44,582 nt of DNA, taken from positions 1-44,582 of the forward strand of contig CACLQJ010000006.1 in the NCBI GenBank assembly GCA_902609065.1. Reading direction: 5' to 3'. Shown piece by piece: positions 29,906 through 41,069 of this stretch (the stretch's first letter is position 1; every line of letters starts with the position of its first letter). This stretch comes from an uncultured Pelagibacteraceae bacterium. GTDB taxonomy: Bacteria; Pseudomonadota; Alphaproteobacteria; Pelagibacterales; Pelagibacteraceae. The notes beneath the pieces were generated by a model. The model worked only from the letters and a program-made list of their open reading frames with translations. It had not been told where the DNA came from and did not search any database. A program made the position numbers and the translations under genes.

Positions 29906-32281
29906 ATGCTATCAAAATTTTATCAAAATTCTGTATTAAAGAGTCCTAAATCAGTATTGATTGTTTTATTATCAATCCTCTTCATGTCTATTTATTTTTC
30001 TAAAGACTTTAGACTGGATGCGTCATCAGAGACCTTACTGTTAGATGGCGATCCAGATTTGGAATATTTAAATGTAATAAATGAACGTTATAATGCCAGA
30101 GAATTTCTTGTTCTCACTTATTCTCCTGAAGATGAAATGATTTCTGACAAATCAGTTAATAATTTATTAAGTTTAAAGTATAAAATTCAAAGTCTAGATT
30201 GGGTGCATAGTGTTGTTACATTACTTGATGTACCGTTGCTTAATAGCACCGATGATACATTAAGTGAGAAATTAAAAAATTTTAGTACATTAAAAAGCGA
30301 GGGTATTGATAGAAATAGAGGTTTTTCAGAAATATTAAATAGTCCAGTATTTAAAAATTTTGTTATAAGCGAGGATGGAAAGACTTCAGGTATTATTGTT
30401 TACATAAAAAAAGACGATAAATTAAAAGAAATAAAAACTGATAAAGAATTAGAAAAATATAAAGATTTAAGGAAAAAGAAAAACCACGAGAATATAATAG
30501 AGATAAGAAAAGTTATTCAGGACTATAGTAAAAATTCTAAAATTTATCTTGGTGGCATTCCTATGATTGCAGATGATATGATGTCATTTATAAAAAATGA
30601 TATTTTAATTTTTGGTATAGGAGTTTTGCTTTTTATAGTTGCTGTATTGTGGTTTGTGTTTAAAAAAATAATTTGGATAATTATACCACTTTCAAGTTGT
30701 ATATTTTCTGTTGTAGTTATGCTGGGAATGTTAGGCTTGTTAGGATGGAAGGTAACAGTTATTTCGTCAAATTTTATCGCATTAATGTTAATTTTAACAA
30801 TGGCGATGAATATTCATTTGAGTACAAGATTTCTTCAAATCAAAAATGAATTTCCTAATAAAAGTAAAACTAGCGTTTTACAAATTGCAACCAACAAAAT
30901 GTTTTTACCAATATTATACACTGGATTAACTACAATTTGTGCATTTTTGTCTCTAATATTTAGTGGAATTAGACCAGTAATTGATTTTGGCTGGATGATG
31001 ACAATTGGCCTTATAACATCTATGGTAACTACTTTTACTTTATTACCAACTTTTATAAATCTCTCTGGAGAAAACAATATTTTTTCCTTAAAATCAAATG
31101 AAAATTCTAAAATAACAAAATTTCTATCAAATTATACTATCAAAAATAAAAATACAATTTTTGTATCTGCAGTATTAATTGTTGTTATAAGCTTTTTTGG
31201 GATCTCTAAGCTTCAAGTTGAAAATAGCTTTATAAACTATTTTGATAAGGATACAGAAATTTATAAAGGAATGAAATTAATTGATGAGGAATTAGGAGGA
31301 ACAACTCCATTGGAGATAATTTTAAAATTTCCAAAAGAAGAAAGTGATGTATTTAACGAAGATGAAGATTGGGGTGAGGAAGACGGTGATGATACAAAAT
31401 ATTGGTTTACAAAGGATAAAATTGACAAAATTGATAAAGTTCATAATTACTTAGAGGGTTTAGAGCATGTGGGTAAGGTGTTGTCATTTAGATCTGTGTT
31501 AAAAGTCGCTGAAAGCTTAAATAACAACCGGCCTCTCGGTGCTCTTGAAATCGGTGTTTTATACACAAAACTACCAGATGATATTAAGAGAGAAATAGTA
31601 ACACCATATATTTCTATAGAAAACTCTGAAGCAAGAATTAGTTTAAGATTAAAAGATTCTAACGAAAATCTTCGGAGAAACGAATTAATAAATCAAATTC
31701 ATGACGATTTAAAAAATAAGTTAAAACTTAACGATAATGAATTTAAATTAGCTGGTGTATTAATAATATTTAATAATTTATTGCAAAGTTTGTTCAAATC
31801 TCAAATTCTTACTTTGGGTTTTGTAATGTTAGGAATTTTTATAATGTTTGTCATTTTATTTAGGAATATAAAACTTGCACTTATTGGTGTAATTCCAAAT
31901 TTTATTGCTGCTTTTTTTATTTTAGGAATTATTGGAATTTTCAATATACCACTTGATATGATGACTATAACAATTGCAGCAATAACAATTGGAATTGCTG
32001 TGGATAATAGTATTCATTATATTTATAGATTTAAAGAGGAATTTTCAAAAATAAATAATTATGATAAAACCGTCAAAATTTGTCATTCAACTGTTGGAGA
32101 GGCAATTCTAAATACATCAATAACTATAGTATTTGGTTTTTCAATTTTAATTTTATCAAACTTTATTCCAACTATTTATTTTGGTATATTTACAGGACTT
32201 GCTATGTTAATGGCAATGTTATTAGTTTTGACTCTATTACCAAGTTTTTTAATTAGCTTTAAACCATTTGGTGTAAATTAA
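29906..32281 (+). CDS. MMPL/RND superfamily transporter (sterol/hopanoid-exporter-like)
   Basis: 791 aa with two large TM repeats separated by soluble loops: VISSNFIALMLILTMAMNIHLSTRF, MTITIAAITIGIAVDNSIHYIYRFKEEF. Confidence 0.82.
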   Translation: MLSKFYQNSVLKSPKSVLIVLLSILFMSIYFSKDFRLDASSETLLLDGDPDLEYLNVINERYNAREFLVLTYSPEDEMISDKSVNNLLSLKYKIQSLDWVHSVVTLLDVPLLNSTDDTLSEKLKNFSTLKSEGIDRNRGFSEILNSPVFKNFVISEDGKTSGIIVYIKKDDKLKEIKTDKELEKYKDLRKKKNHENIIEIRKVIQDYSKNSKIYLGGIPMIADDMMSFIKNDILIFGIGVLLFIVAVLWFVFKKIIWIIIPLSSCIFSVVVMLGMLGLLGWKVTVISSNFIALMLILTMAMNIHLSTRFLQIKNEFPNKSKTSVLQIATNKMFLPILYTGLTTICAFLSLIFSGIRPVIDFGWMMTIGLITSMVTTFTLLPTFINLSGENNIFSLKSNENSKITKFLSNYTIKNKNTIFVSAVLIVVISFFGISKLQVENSFINYFDKDTEIYKGMKLIDEELGGTTPLEIILKFPKEESDVFNEDEDWGEEDGDDTKYWFTKDKIDKIDKVHNYLEGLEHVGKVLSFRSVLKVAESLNNNRPLGALEIGVLYTKLPDDIKREIVTPYISIENSEARISLRLKDSNENLRRNELINQIHDDLKNKLKLNDNEFKLAGVLIIFNNLLQSLFKSQILTLGFVMLGIFIMFVILFRNIKLALIGVIPNFIAAFFILGIIGIFNIPLDMMTITIAAITIGIAVDNSIHYIYRFKEEFSKINNYDKTVKICHSTVGEAILNTSITIVFGFSILILSNFIPTIYFGIFTGLAMLMAMLLVLTLLPSFLISFKPFGVN

Positions 32282-32284
32282 TAA

Positions 32285-32827
32285 ATGGATTTTATAAAAG
32301 ATTTAAATGATTTAATATCATTTTTTGATTTAGTATATGTAGCTATAACTTTAGCCTCATTGATCAAATGCTATAATAAAGGATTTGTATTAAGTATATT
32401 ATCTGCAAGTAAATGGCTTTTGTCTTATGTTTTGACACTTTTTTTTTTTCCAAAGCTAAGACCTTTTATAAATGACTATTTGGACAACAGTTATGTTTTA
32501 GATGTTTTGCTAGGTATATTTATTTTTGTTATTATTACTTTTATAATTTTGCTTATCAATAAAGGTTTGAGTAAAGCAGTAAAATATACTGGGTTAGGTA
32601 GGCTCGACAAATTATTTGGTTTTTTTTTTGGTTTCGTAAGAAGTTATGTTTTAGCTGTTTGTATATTTACAACTGTTAATATAGTGTATAATTATGATAG
32701 ATGGGCTATAAATGTAAGTAAATCAATAAGTTTTGAATGGGTTGAAAAAGGCAGCAACTATCTTATAAAAGAATTTCCAACTCAGGATGAACAAGAAAAT
32801 GCTAAAGAAAAAATTAAAGATATATAA
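32285..32827 (+). CDS. cvpA: CvpA family membrane protein
   Basis: Multi-TM with CvpA-like KCYNKGFVLSILSASKWLLSYVLTLFFFPKLRPF and GLGRLDKLFGFFFGFVRSYVLAVCIF, directly upstream of purF. Confidence 0.85.
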   Translation: MDFIKDLNDLISFFDLVYVAITLASLIKCYNKGFVLSILSASKWLLSYVLTLFFFPKLRPFINDYLDNSYVLDVLLGIFIFVIITFIILLINKGLSKAVKYTGLGRLDKLFGFFFGFVRSYVLAVCIFTTVNIVYNYDRWAINVSKSISFEWVEKGSNYLIKEFPTQDEQENAKEKIKDI

Positions 32828-34262
32828 TCCAAAACTTAAGGAAGAATGTGGTATTTTTGGTATTAGTAATACTAAAGATGCGTCTACATTAACTGCTCTT
32901 GGACTGCATGCATTACAACATAGAGGTCAAGAAGGTTGTGGGATAGTTTCTTTCGATGGAATGAAATACCACTCAGAAAAAAGATTCGGTCTTGTTGGAG
33001 ATAATTTTAATAATGAAGAAGTTCTAAAAAAACTTCCAGGAAGTCATGCTATTGGTCACAATAGGTACAGTACGACTGGAGGAACAACTTTAAGAAATAT
33101 TCAGCCGTTTTACGCAGATACAAATGCGGGCGGAATAGCAGTTTCACATAATGGAAATTTAACTAACGCTATCACATTAAGAAATAAAATGGTAGAAAAT
33201 GGATCTATTTTTTACACTACTTCAGATACTGAGACTATTGTTAAATTAATTGCTAAATCTAAAAGATCTACTACGATAGACAAAATTATAGATACATTAT
33301 TTCAAATTCAAGGCGGATATGCGTTAGTAATGATCGCACAAAAAACTCTTATAGGTGTTAGAGATCCACACGGAATTAGACCTTTGGTTATTGGAAAATT
33401 AAAAAATTCATATGTTTTTACATCAGAAACATGCGCACTGGATATTATAGGAGCAAAGTTTATTAGAGAAGTTGAAAATGGAGAAATAGTTTATATTGAA
33501 AACGACGAGTTAAAAAGTTTAAAACCATTTCCATTAAGAAAAAAAAGACCTTGTGTATTTGAATATATATATTTTTCAAGACCCGATAGCATATTAAATG
33601 GACTAACAGCATATGAGTATAGAAAAAAACTTGGAGCTGAACTTTCTAAAGAAGATAATATTAATGCTGATTTGGTTGTGCCTGTTCCAGACTCTGGTAA
33701 TGCCGCAGCAATTGGATATAGTCAATCTAAAAATGTTAAATTTGATCTTGGATTAATAAGAAACCATTACGTTGGACGTACTTTTATAGAGCCGGCGCAA
33801 AAGATAAGAAGTTTGGGAGTAAAGCTTAAATTAAATGCTAATAAATCTTCAGTGCAAAATAAAGTTATTATTTTAGTGGATGATTCATTAGTAAGAGGTA
33901 CTACCTCACATAAGATTGTTAATATGCTGTACGAATCTGGTGCCAAGGAAGTACATTTAAGAATAGCAAGTCCAGAAATAAAATATCCAGACTTTTACGG
34001 AATAGATATGCCATCGAAGAAGGAGTTACTTGCCGCTAATATGACGGTAGAGGAAATATGTAATCATGTTAAAGCAAAATCTTTGAAATTTTTATCTATT
34101 GACGGTTTATATAAGGCAATAGGTTTTGAAAAAAGAAATAATGAATTTCCACAACTTACCGATCATTATTTTACTGGGGATTATCCTATAAAGATAATAG
34201 ATGAGTTGGGTGAGGAAAAGGTAACTCAATTGTCATTATTAAGCGCGGGATCAAATAATTAG
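32787..34262 (+). CDS. purF: Amidophosphoribosyltransferase
   Basis: KEECGIFGISNTKDASTLTALGLHALQHRGQEGCGIVSFDG, GHNRYSTTGGT, VILVDDSLVRGTTSHKIV. Confidence 0.96.
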   Translation: MNKKMLKKKLKIYNPKLKEECGIFGISNTKDASTLTALGLHALQHRGQEGCGIVSFDGMKYHSEKRFGLVGDNFNNEEVLKKLPGSHAIGHNRYSTTGGTTLRNIQPFYADTNAGGIAVSHNGNLTNAITLRNKMVENGSIFYTTSDTETIVKLIAKSKRSTTIDKIIDTLFQIQGGYALVMIAQKTLIGVRDPHGIRPLVIGKLKNSYVFTSETCALDIIGAKFIREVENGEIVYIENDELKSLKPFPLRKKRPCVFEYIYFSRPDSILNGLTAYEYRKKLGAELSKEDNINADLVVPVPDSGNAAAIGYSQSKNVKFDLGLIRNHYVGRTFIEPAQKIRSLGVKLKLNANKSSVQNKVIILVDDSLVRGTTSHKIVNMLYESGAKEVHLRIASPEIKYPDFYGIDMPSKKELLAANMTVEEICNHVKAKSLKFLSIDGLYKAIGFEKRNNEFPQLTDHYFTGDYPIKIIDELGEEKVTQLSLLSAGSNN

Positions 34263-34263
34263 A

Positions 34264-34821
34264 ATGAAAAAAGTTAGTTTTACAGAAATGAAAAAAGGTA
34301 CAAAAGATGACTATTTATTTTTAGACAAACATGAGCAAAAATATGTAAATCAAACAGCAGACAGAATAATTAGATTCATGTCTGAAATGACAGAAACTTT
34401 AGAAGGTTATCAAGTAAGTAGATTAGAACATTCTCTTCAAAGTGCTACAAGGGCTTTGGAAGCTGGAGAAGGTGAGGAAATGGTGGTAGCTGCATTGTTG
34501 CACGATATAGGAGATGAGCTTGCTCCCATGAATCATTCAGAATATGCTGCAACAATCTTAAAGCCTTATGTGTCTAAAAAAACACATTGGATTATTGAAA
34601 AACATGGCGAATTTCAAGCATATTACTATGCACATCATTTGGGGAAAAATAGAAATTTGAGAGATAAATATAAAGGACATAAATATTATCAAGCAACGAT
34701 AGATTTTTGTGAAAAATACGATCAGTCATCATTTGATCCAAATTATAAAAGTTTACCGTTAGAATTTTTTGCTACAATGGTTAAAAAAATTTTTTCTAGA
34801 AAACCCTATAGTCATTTTTAA
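34264..34821 (+). CDS. HD-domain protein, possibly PhnZ/MIOX-like oxygenase family
   Basis: [48 protein letters not shown]...[12 protein letters not shown]...[12 protein letters not shown]-domain metal ligands H..HD..H..H..D. Confidence 0.72.
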   Translation: MKKVSFTEMKKGTKDDYLFLDKHEQKYVNQTADRIIRFMSEMTETLEGYQVSRLEHSLQSATRALEAGEGEEMVVAALLHDIGDELAPMNHSEYAATILKPYVSKKTHWIIEKHGEFQAYYYAHHLGKNRNLRDKYKGHKYYQATIDFCEKYDQSSFDPNYKSLPLEFFATMVKKIFSRKPYSHF

Positions 34822-36778
34822 ATTGTCCAATCAGCTTAAAAATGAAAGCAGTCCATATTTAAAGCAACACGCGCATAATCCTGTTGCATGGTTTGCATGG
34901 AACAAATATTCCTTAAAAAAAGCTAAGAATGAAAAAAAACCAATATTCCTCAGTGTTGGATATTCAAGCTGTCATTGGTGTCATGTAATGGCCCATGAAA
35001 GTTTCGAAAATATCGAGACTGCAAAAATATTAAATGAAAAATTTATTAACATCAAAGTTGATAGAGAGGAAAGACCAGATCTGGACTCTATCTTCCAAAA
35101 AAGCTTGAGTATATTAACTGGAGCTCAAGGTGGATGGCCTCTCTCAATGTTTTTAGACGAAAATGGTGTTCCATTTACAGGTGGCACATACTTTCCTCCA
35201 AAAGAGATGCATGGTAGACCAGCTTTTAATCAGATAATACTTAATGTCTCAAAAGTTTATAGAGAAAATAGGGAAAAAATTATTTCTCAAGTAGCTCAAT
35301 TGCAGACTGTTTTTAAAGATCTAAATAGAAAAAACGCAATTTTAAAACAGGACTTAGAACCTTATGCAACTAAAATAATTCAATATTTAGACAAGGAAAA
35401 TGGAGGATTCAAAGGCGCGCCAAAATTTCCACAATTTTATATATTTCAAACATTATTATATTTTTACAATATTAAGAATGATTTAAAATATTTAAAACCA
35501 GTAGAGACCTTGCTAATGAAAGTTTCATCAAAAGGTATATATGACCATTTAGGTGGTGGAATTTCTAGATATACTGTTGATGAAAAATGGATAGTGCCTC
35601 ATTTTGAGAAAATGTTATATGACAACATACAATACGTTATTCTTTTAAGTCATTATCTTGGAAATTTCAAATCAGAGTTTTTAATAAAAAAATTAAACCA
35701 GACTATTAAATTTATAAATAAAGAATTCAAATCTCAAGAAAATCTATTGGGTACTGCATTAGATGCTGACAGCGATGGTGTTGAGGGTAAATATTATACA
35801 TGGGATTATCAAGATTTACGGAACATACTAAAAGATAAATTTGAAATCATAAATAAAAATTATGATATTTCCGAAAAAGGTAATTTTGAGGGTTTAAATA
35901 TTCTTTCAGAAAAAAATAATGTTAAACTTAACGACAAAGAAATGGCTGATCTGACAAATGCTAAAATAATTTTAGAATCAGAAAGAAATAAAAGAACTAA
36001 ACCTTTTTTTGATGAAAAAGTTCAGACCGATCTAAACTGTTTTTGGTTGTACTCTAATCTTTATTCCTCATTAATTTTAGATGACACTCAGCTATATAAT
36101 GAAACAATTAAATCATCGCAAAAGTTAATAAGGAGATTTAATAAAACTGTTTATCATTGCAATGATAAAGTTGATATTGAAATTAATGTTTTTTTAGAGG
36201 ATTATTCTTATTTATGTTTGCTATTAATAACTTTATACGAGCTTGAAAATGACAATAATTCACTCAATCTTTGTCAAATATTAATGAGTAAAGCATGGAA
36301 ATTGTTTTATAATGAGCAGCATGAACTCCTCCAGAAAAATGTTTTAAAAAGTAACGATTTATTTGTTAATCCAATTGATATAACAGATAATAATATTCCA
36401 AACGGAAACAGTGTATACTTATCAATTTGTAATAAATTGAAAAATATTACGAATACAAATGATTGGCAAAATAAAATTGATACATTAAGCAAAACTTTCC
36501 ATTCCTATATCAATTATAACTTTTCCCAAATGTTCAGTTTTATAAAAGTTTTAGATATATGCGATAAAAATATTACAATAACTTTTAATGGTGAATATAA
36601 AAATTATAAAAATTTAATAAAAAAAATAAATATAACTTTTTTATCTGACGCAACTACTATTCATAGAGAAAATAAAACAGAATTTTTTGTTATTATATGT
36701 AAAAACCAAACATGTTCACAAAAACTTAAAACTATAAGCGAAATTGAAAGTTATTTAAAAAATTTACATAATGTTTAA
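34769..36778 (+). CDS. Thioredoxin-domain protein of the DUF255/YyaL (SPATA20) family; real start likely near 34823
   Basis: [86 protein letters not shown]. Confidence 0.93.
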   Translation: MLQWLKKFFLENPIVIFKLSNQLKNESSPYLKQHAHNPVAWFAWNKYSLKKAKNEKKPIFLSVGYSSCHWCHVMAHESFENIETAKILNEKFINIKVDREERPDLDSIFQKSLSILTGAQGGWPLSMFLDENGVPFTGGTYFPPKEMHGRPAFNQIILNVSKVYRENREKIISQVAQLQTVFKDLNRKNAILKQDLEPYATKIIQYLDKENGGFKGAPKFPQFYIFQTLLYFYNIKNDLKYLKPVETLLMKVSSKGIYDHLGGGISRYTVDEKWIVPHFEKMLYDNIQYVILLSHYLGNFKSEFLIKKLNQTIKFINKEFKSQENLLGTALDADSDGVEGKYYTWDYQDLRNILKDKFEIINKNYDISEKGNFEGLNILSEKNNVKLNDKEMADLTNAKIILESERNKRTKPFFDEKVQTDLNCFWLYSNLYSSLILDDTQLYNETIKSSQKLIRRFNKTVYHCNDKVDIEINVFLEDYSYLCLLLITLYELENDNNSLNLCQILMSKAWKLFYNEQHELLQKNVLKSNDLFVNPIDITDNNIPNGNSVYLSICNKLKNITNTNDWQNKIDTLSKTFHSYINYNFSQMFSFIKVLDICDKNITITFNGEYKNYKNLIKKINITFLSDATTIHRENKTEFFVIICKNQTCSQKLKTISEIESYLKNLHNV

Positions 36779-37649
36779 TAAGTTAACAAATCAACAAAAA
36801 GGCTCAGTTTTAGCCTTTGTTGGTGTTATGTTTATTACTCCAGACTCTTTATTTATAAGATTATCAAATGTTGATACTTGGTCTCTACTCTTCTATCGAG
36901 GAGCAATTCCTTTTTTGGTTGTATTATTGGGTCTAACTATTTTTTACAAAAAAAATTTTTTTGATGCATTGTTTAAAATTGGGTATGTAGGAATTTTTTA
37001 TATAATTAGTTTTTCAATTTGTAATATTACATTCATAATTTCAATTCAAAATACTAACGTTGCTAACACTTTGATCATGGTTGCTATGGCACCTATGCTA
37101 TCAGCAATAATATCATCAATTTTTTTAAAAGAAACTACAAGTAAAGAAACGTGGGTAGCAATTTTAATAACATTTATTTCAGTAGTATTTATATTTTATG
37201 ACTCTGTTAAGCTAGGAAATATTTTTGGTGATATATTTGGATTTATAACAGCACTAGGTTTAGCAATTAATGCAAACTTAGCTCGATTTGCTAAAAGTAT
37301 AGACTTAGTACCTTCTGCAGTTATTGGAAAATTAGTTGTGGCTGTATTTGCATTCTTTTTTGTAGAAAGTTTTGAACTAATTAGTACTGATATTATAATA
37401 GTTCCTCTTATGTGCATTATGTGTGTAGCAATTCCTTTTGTATTAGTTACAATTGCTCCTAGATATATTTCTGCCCCAGAAGTCAATTTATTTTTTCTTC
37501 TTGAAGTGATCTTGGGCCCAATCTGGGTTTGGTTTATCGTAAAAGAGCAACCAAGTATTCAAACAATTATTGGAGGTATAGTTATTGTATTTACGATTGC
37601 CATACATTCATCGTTGGCCTTAAAAAAAACACAAATCAAATCTACATAG
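36771..37649 (+). CDS. DMT superfamily (EamA) transporter
   Basis: 10-TM pattern with duplicated EamA domains; [36 protein letters not shown]. Confidence 0.85.
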   Translation: MFNKLTNQQKGSVLAFVGVMFITPDSLFIRLSNVDTWSLLFYRGAIPFLVVLLGLTIFYKKNFFDALFKIGYVGIFYIISFSICNITFIISIQNTNVANTLIMVAMAPMLSAIISSIFLKETTSKETWVAILITFISVVFIFYDSVKLGNIFGDIFGFITALGLAINANLARFAKSIDLVPSAVIGKLVVAVFAFFFVESFELISTDIIIVPLMCIMCVAIPFVLVTIAPRYISAPEVNLFFLLEVILGPIWVWFIVKEQPSIQTIIGGIVIVFTIAIHSSLALKKTQIKST

Positions 37650-37676
37650 CCTCAAATTATAAAGTGTAAAGTATAA

Positions 37677-38957
37677 ATGCAAAAAGAAGTAAAAAAATCT
37701 TGGGCGCTATTTATGGGAATAGGTATAATAATGATAGCCCATGGTCTTCAAATTCAAGTAATGGGTATAAGATCTGTGATTGAGGAATTTAGTTTTGTTA
37801 CTACCGGAATTTTCATGTCTAGTTATTTTGTTGGATACTTTGTGGGTTCTAAAACCACCCCTAGATTAGTTTCAAAGGTTGGACATATCAGAGTATTTGC
37901 TGCGTTCGCCTCTTTAGCATCGTTAAGCGCATTAATTGCTGTTGTATATATTAATCCATTAATGTGGACTATTAGTAGATTTATAACAGGCATAAGTTTA
38001 GTTAGTTGTTATATAGTATGTGAAAGTTGGTTAAACGACAGAGCAAGTAATAAAAATAGAGGTCAGCTTTTGTCTACGTATATGATTGTATTGTATGCGG
38101 GACTAGCAATTGGAATGTTGCTATTAAATGTCAGTAGTCCAACAAATTATGAATCATTTATATTGGTTTCTATTTTGTTATCTTTGGCTTTGGTTCCTAT
38201 TCTTTTAACAAAAAGATCGGCCCCAAAATTTAAAAAAATAGGAACAATAAGTGTAAAAGAATTATATAAAATTTCACCTCTCGGTTCGGTGAGTGCATTC
38301 TGTACTGGCATAATTCATGGAGCTTTTTTCTCTTTGATTGCGGTCTATGCAACAAAAGCAAATTTATCATTATTTGAAACCTCAATTTTATTATTTACAT
38401 CAACCATTTCTGGTGTTTTGGGGCAATGGCCAATAGGTTATTGTTCAGATAAATATGATAGAAGAACTGTAATAGTGCTAACAACATTTGGAGCTGCTAT
38501 TTTATCTTTTTGCTCAATACTATCAGCTAATGATCCAATTGAGAATATTTACTGGCTTAAAGAGTTTCATTTTAAAAAATTATTTTTCTTTATTTTTGTA
38601 GGACTATACTCAAGCTTATGTTTGCCTTTATTTTCATTAAATCTTGCTCATACGAATGATTATGTGCCAAAAGAAAAATTTGTTGCAGCTGGTGGAGGTT
38701 TACAATTAGTTTTTGGATTTGGTGCAATTAGTGGACCAATATTATGTTCATTCTTTATGCAAATTTTTGAATTAAATGGTTTTTTTATATTTTTAATAAT
38801 TGTACATTTAATAATAGGAGTGTTTGGATTATATAGAATGAATGTTCGTGAAACTGCGACCAATCCTGACTCAACGTTTACTCCTGTGCCAGCAACTATC
38901 ACTCCTGCAGGTCTTGAACTCGATCCAGATACACCTGAAAATTTAGGTACAAAGTAA
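37677..38957 (+). CDS. MFS transporter (YcaD/UMF2-like)
   Basis: 12-TM MFS, CESWLNDRASNKNRGQLLSTYMIVLYAG, GQWPIGYCSDKYDRRTVIV, soluble TPVPATITPAGLELDPDTPENLG tail. Confidence 0.85.
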   Translation: MQKEVKKSWALFMGIGIIMIAHGLQIQVMGIRSVIEEFSFVTTGIFMSSYFVGYFVGSKTTPRLVSKVGHIRVFAAFASLASLSALIAVVYINPLMWTISRFITGISLVSCYIVCESWLNDRASNKNRGQLLSTYMIVLYAGLAIGMLLLNVSSPTNYESFILVSILLSLALVPILLTKRSAPKFKKIGTISVKELYKISPLGSVSAFCTGIIHGAFFSLIAVYATKANLSLFETSILLFTSTISGVLGQWPIGYCSDKYDRRTVIVLTTFGAAILSFCSILSANDPIENIYWLKEFHFKKLFFFIFVGLYSSLCLPLFSLNLAHTNDYVPKEKFVAAGGGLQLVFGFGAISGPILCSFFMQIFELNGFFIFLIIVHLIIGVFGLYRMNVRETATNPDSTFTPVPATITPAGLELDPDTPENLGTK

Positions 38958-38970
38958 CTTTCAATAAGAT

Positions 38971-40080
38971 TTATTGTTTTGGAAAATAATCTTGTAGTGT
39001 TCCTTTACGATAAACATCAGCAGTACTACAATGCAGTCCACCTCCGAATGCATACGCGTCTCTTAGCTCTATGGGGATAACCTCTAAACCAAGTTTATCT
39101 ATTTGTTCAGCTTGATATACTTCGCTTTTTTCTACACATACAGTTTTGGGGTCTAAAATTAATATGTTCATAGATAACCACACCGATGAATAACACAAAG
39201 GTGGTGGGGAGTTATGCGCAGGTTGTGCTGCATCAATTATTTTCCATCCATTTCTTTCAAAAAGTTTTTTTTGTTGGTCAGGCAATCTTCTTTGAGGATT
39301 ATTAATTATTAAACCTTCAGTAACAGGAGTAAATGTTGCATCAATATGAATTGGATATGGATCGCCAGGAAAATTTACTGTATGAATCCTATGATCTTTA
39401 AAATGCCGTCTTAGCCATTCAATGCCTTTAAGGTTAGTCGTGAAACCATGTTGTACTATTAAATCTTTTCCAAATCTTAAAATATCAGCAGCATCAAAAA
39501 GTGGCTCTTCTTCTGTTGTTACAAAAAATTTTTTTTTGGTCCATTCAAGGCGTTTTTGGATTCCAATTTTATCTGATAAATAATCTTTTCTATAATCTAA
39601 GTCTGTTAGGCGAGGCTTAGGTGCTGTCTCATGTTTCATATTTGGATCTTCATTAAAGTATTTTTGTATCAAGGGCCTATAATTTAAGTATTCAAACCAC
39701 CTACATCTGTAACTCATAGTGGCTTCCAACATTTCATTACCTACTGTCAAGATAATATCTCTTGCAGGCATGCAACCAAACATTGTTTCAGCTTCCCAAT
39801 CAGGTGTTTGGATTTTCTGATTATGATTTATTGGATGTGGCCTATCTACTTTGATACCTCTTTTTGATAAAATATTTGCAAAGTCGTCTAACAGTTCATT
39901 TGCCTTATCTATACTTTCTTGTGTTCTGGGGCCGAACTTTCCTTTCATATCTGAGTCTTCAGGTACTTTTGCATCCAATGCAGGTTCAGGAGGAGGTATG
40001 CAAGTACCATCTGCTCTTCCAATTATTACGTGTCTCAAGGGATCCCATTCATTCCAGCTGTTGACTATAGTTTTATGCAC
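38971..40080 (-). CDS. Glycine amidinotransferase (AGAT)-like amidinotransferase
   Basis: MPARDIILTVGNEMLEATMSYRCRWFEYLNYRPLIQKYF, LFDAADILRFGKDL, GIEWLRRHFKDHRIH, PIHIDATF, AYAFGGGLHCSTADVYRKGTLQDYF. The Asp/His/Cys catalytic positions of AGAT are present. Confidence 0.88.
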   Translation of the reverse strand: MHKTIVNSWNEWDPLRHVIIGRADGTCIPPPEPALDAKVPEDSDMKGKFGPRTQESIDKANELLDDFANILSKRGIKVDRPHPINHNQKIQTPDWEAETMFGCMPARDIILTVGNEMLEATMSYRCRWFEYLNYRPLIQKYFNEDPNMKHETAPKPRLTDLDYRKDYLSDKIGIQKRLEWTKKKFFVTTEEEPLFDAADILRFGKDLIVQHGFTTNLKGIEWLRRHFKDHRIHTVNFPGDPYPIHIDATFTPVTEGLIINNPQRRLPDQQKKLFERNGWKIIDAAQPAHNSPPPLCYSSVWLSMNILILDPKTVCVEKSEVYQAEQIDKLGLEVIPIELRDAYAFGGGLHCSTADVYRKGTLQDYFPKQ

Positions 40081-40986
40081 TTAATTCAATCCTATGAACC
40101 TTTTATTGTTTTGAACTATTAAACTATAATAGAAAATAGATACAAAAATTAAGAAGCCGCCAATAATAGTATTGTTAGATGGTATTTCATTAATACCCAG
40201 CCATGGTAACCAAACCCAAAAAATACCACCAACCACTTCAATAAGTGAAAGAAGTGTTAATTCAGCAGCTGGAATATGTTTTGAGCCGATGGAATATAAA
40301 ATTAGACCGATACAAACTAAAGATCCGTGAGTAGCAAATAAAGCTTGATTTTTACTTGAGGATAAAAAACTTAAGTCCTGGTTCACAATCATGAATGCCG
40401 AAAAAACTGCGCATAAAAGTCCAGCAAAAGAAACGGTTGCGAATTTTGGTGTACGCCTCCTCCATCTAAGAGAAACTGAAAAAATTGCAAAGCCTGAAGC
40501 TGAGGTTAGACCAAAAATTAATCCACTGATTGATCCAAAATTTTTAATCCCTACAGCTATAATAATTATACCAATTGCAGCAAGAATCATGGTTAACCAT
40601 ACACTTAAAGAAATTTTTTCATTTAAAAATAGAAACCCTAACAAAGCAGTTATAAATGGCATTGCAGCGAGACAGGAGAGTGTAACTGCTGCAGAGGTAT
40701 TTGTTATAGACCATATAAAAGCTATCATAGCTATAGCAAGACCTATACCACCTATAATTCCAGACACACCAATATTAAGATAGTTTTTGTAAAATTTAAA
40801 ACCTTCTTCAAAATACAGAAAAATATTTAATAATAAAAATATTACAATTCCTCTAGTAAATAAATATTGCCACGGTACTGTTGTTGCAGCATCTATATTT
40901 CTTACAACATAAGGACCAAAAGACCAAAACAAACCCGCTAGTAACACAATAGGAACAGCAGATTTTTGATTTTTGAGATCTAGCAT
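40081..40986 (-). CDS. DMT superfamily (EamA) transporter, apparent operon partner of the amidinotransferase
   Basis: 10-TM EamA pattern; its stop codon abuts the start of the downstream amidinotransferase (40081/40080). Confidence 0.85.
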   Translation of the reverse strand: MLDLKNQKSAVPIVLLAGLFWSFGPYVVRNIDAATTVPWQYLFTRGIVIFLLLNIFLYFEEGFKFYKNYLNIGVSGIIGGIGLAIAMIAFIWSITNTSAAVTLSCLAAMPFITALLGFLFLNEKISLSVWLTMILAAIGIIIIAVGIKNFGSISGLIFGLTSASGFAIFSVSLRWRRRTPKFATVSFAGLLCAVFSAFMIVNQDLSFLSSSKNQALFATHGSLVCIGLILYSIGSKHIPAAELTLLSLIEVVGGIFWVWLPWLGINEIPSNNTIIGGFLIFVSIFYYSLIVQNNKRFIGLN

Positions 40987-41069
40987 CAGTAATTTTTAAT
41001 ACTAATTTTTTTTCTACACAAGAAAATAAATATTAAAATTAAATAAATTTCGGTATATATTTCATTAAT

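Noticed and set aside
34769-34822. N-terminal extension [18 protein letters not shown] of the DUF255 protein
   Set aside because: It overlaps the HD gene out of frame, and homology-like sequence starts at [21 protein letters not shown], so a TTG start near 34823 is more likely.
40391-40783. 130-aa + strand ORF antisense to the DMT transporter
   Set aside because: Shadow ORF of a membrane-protein gene; no start context or family match.
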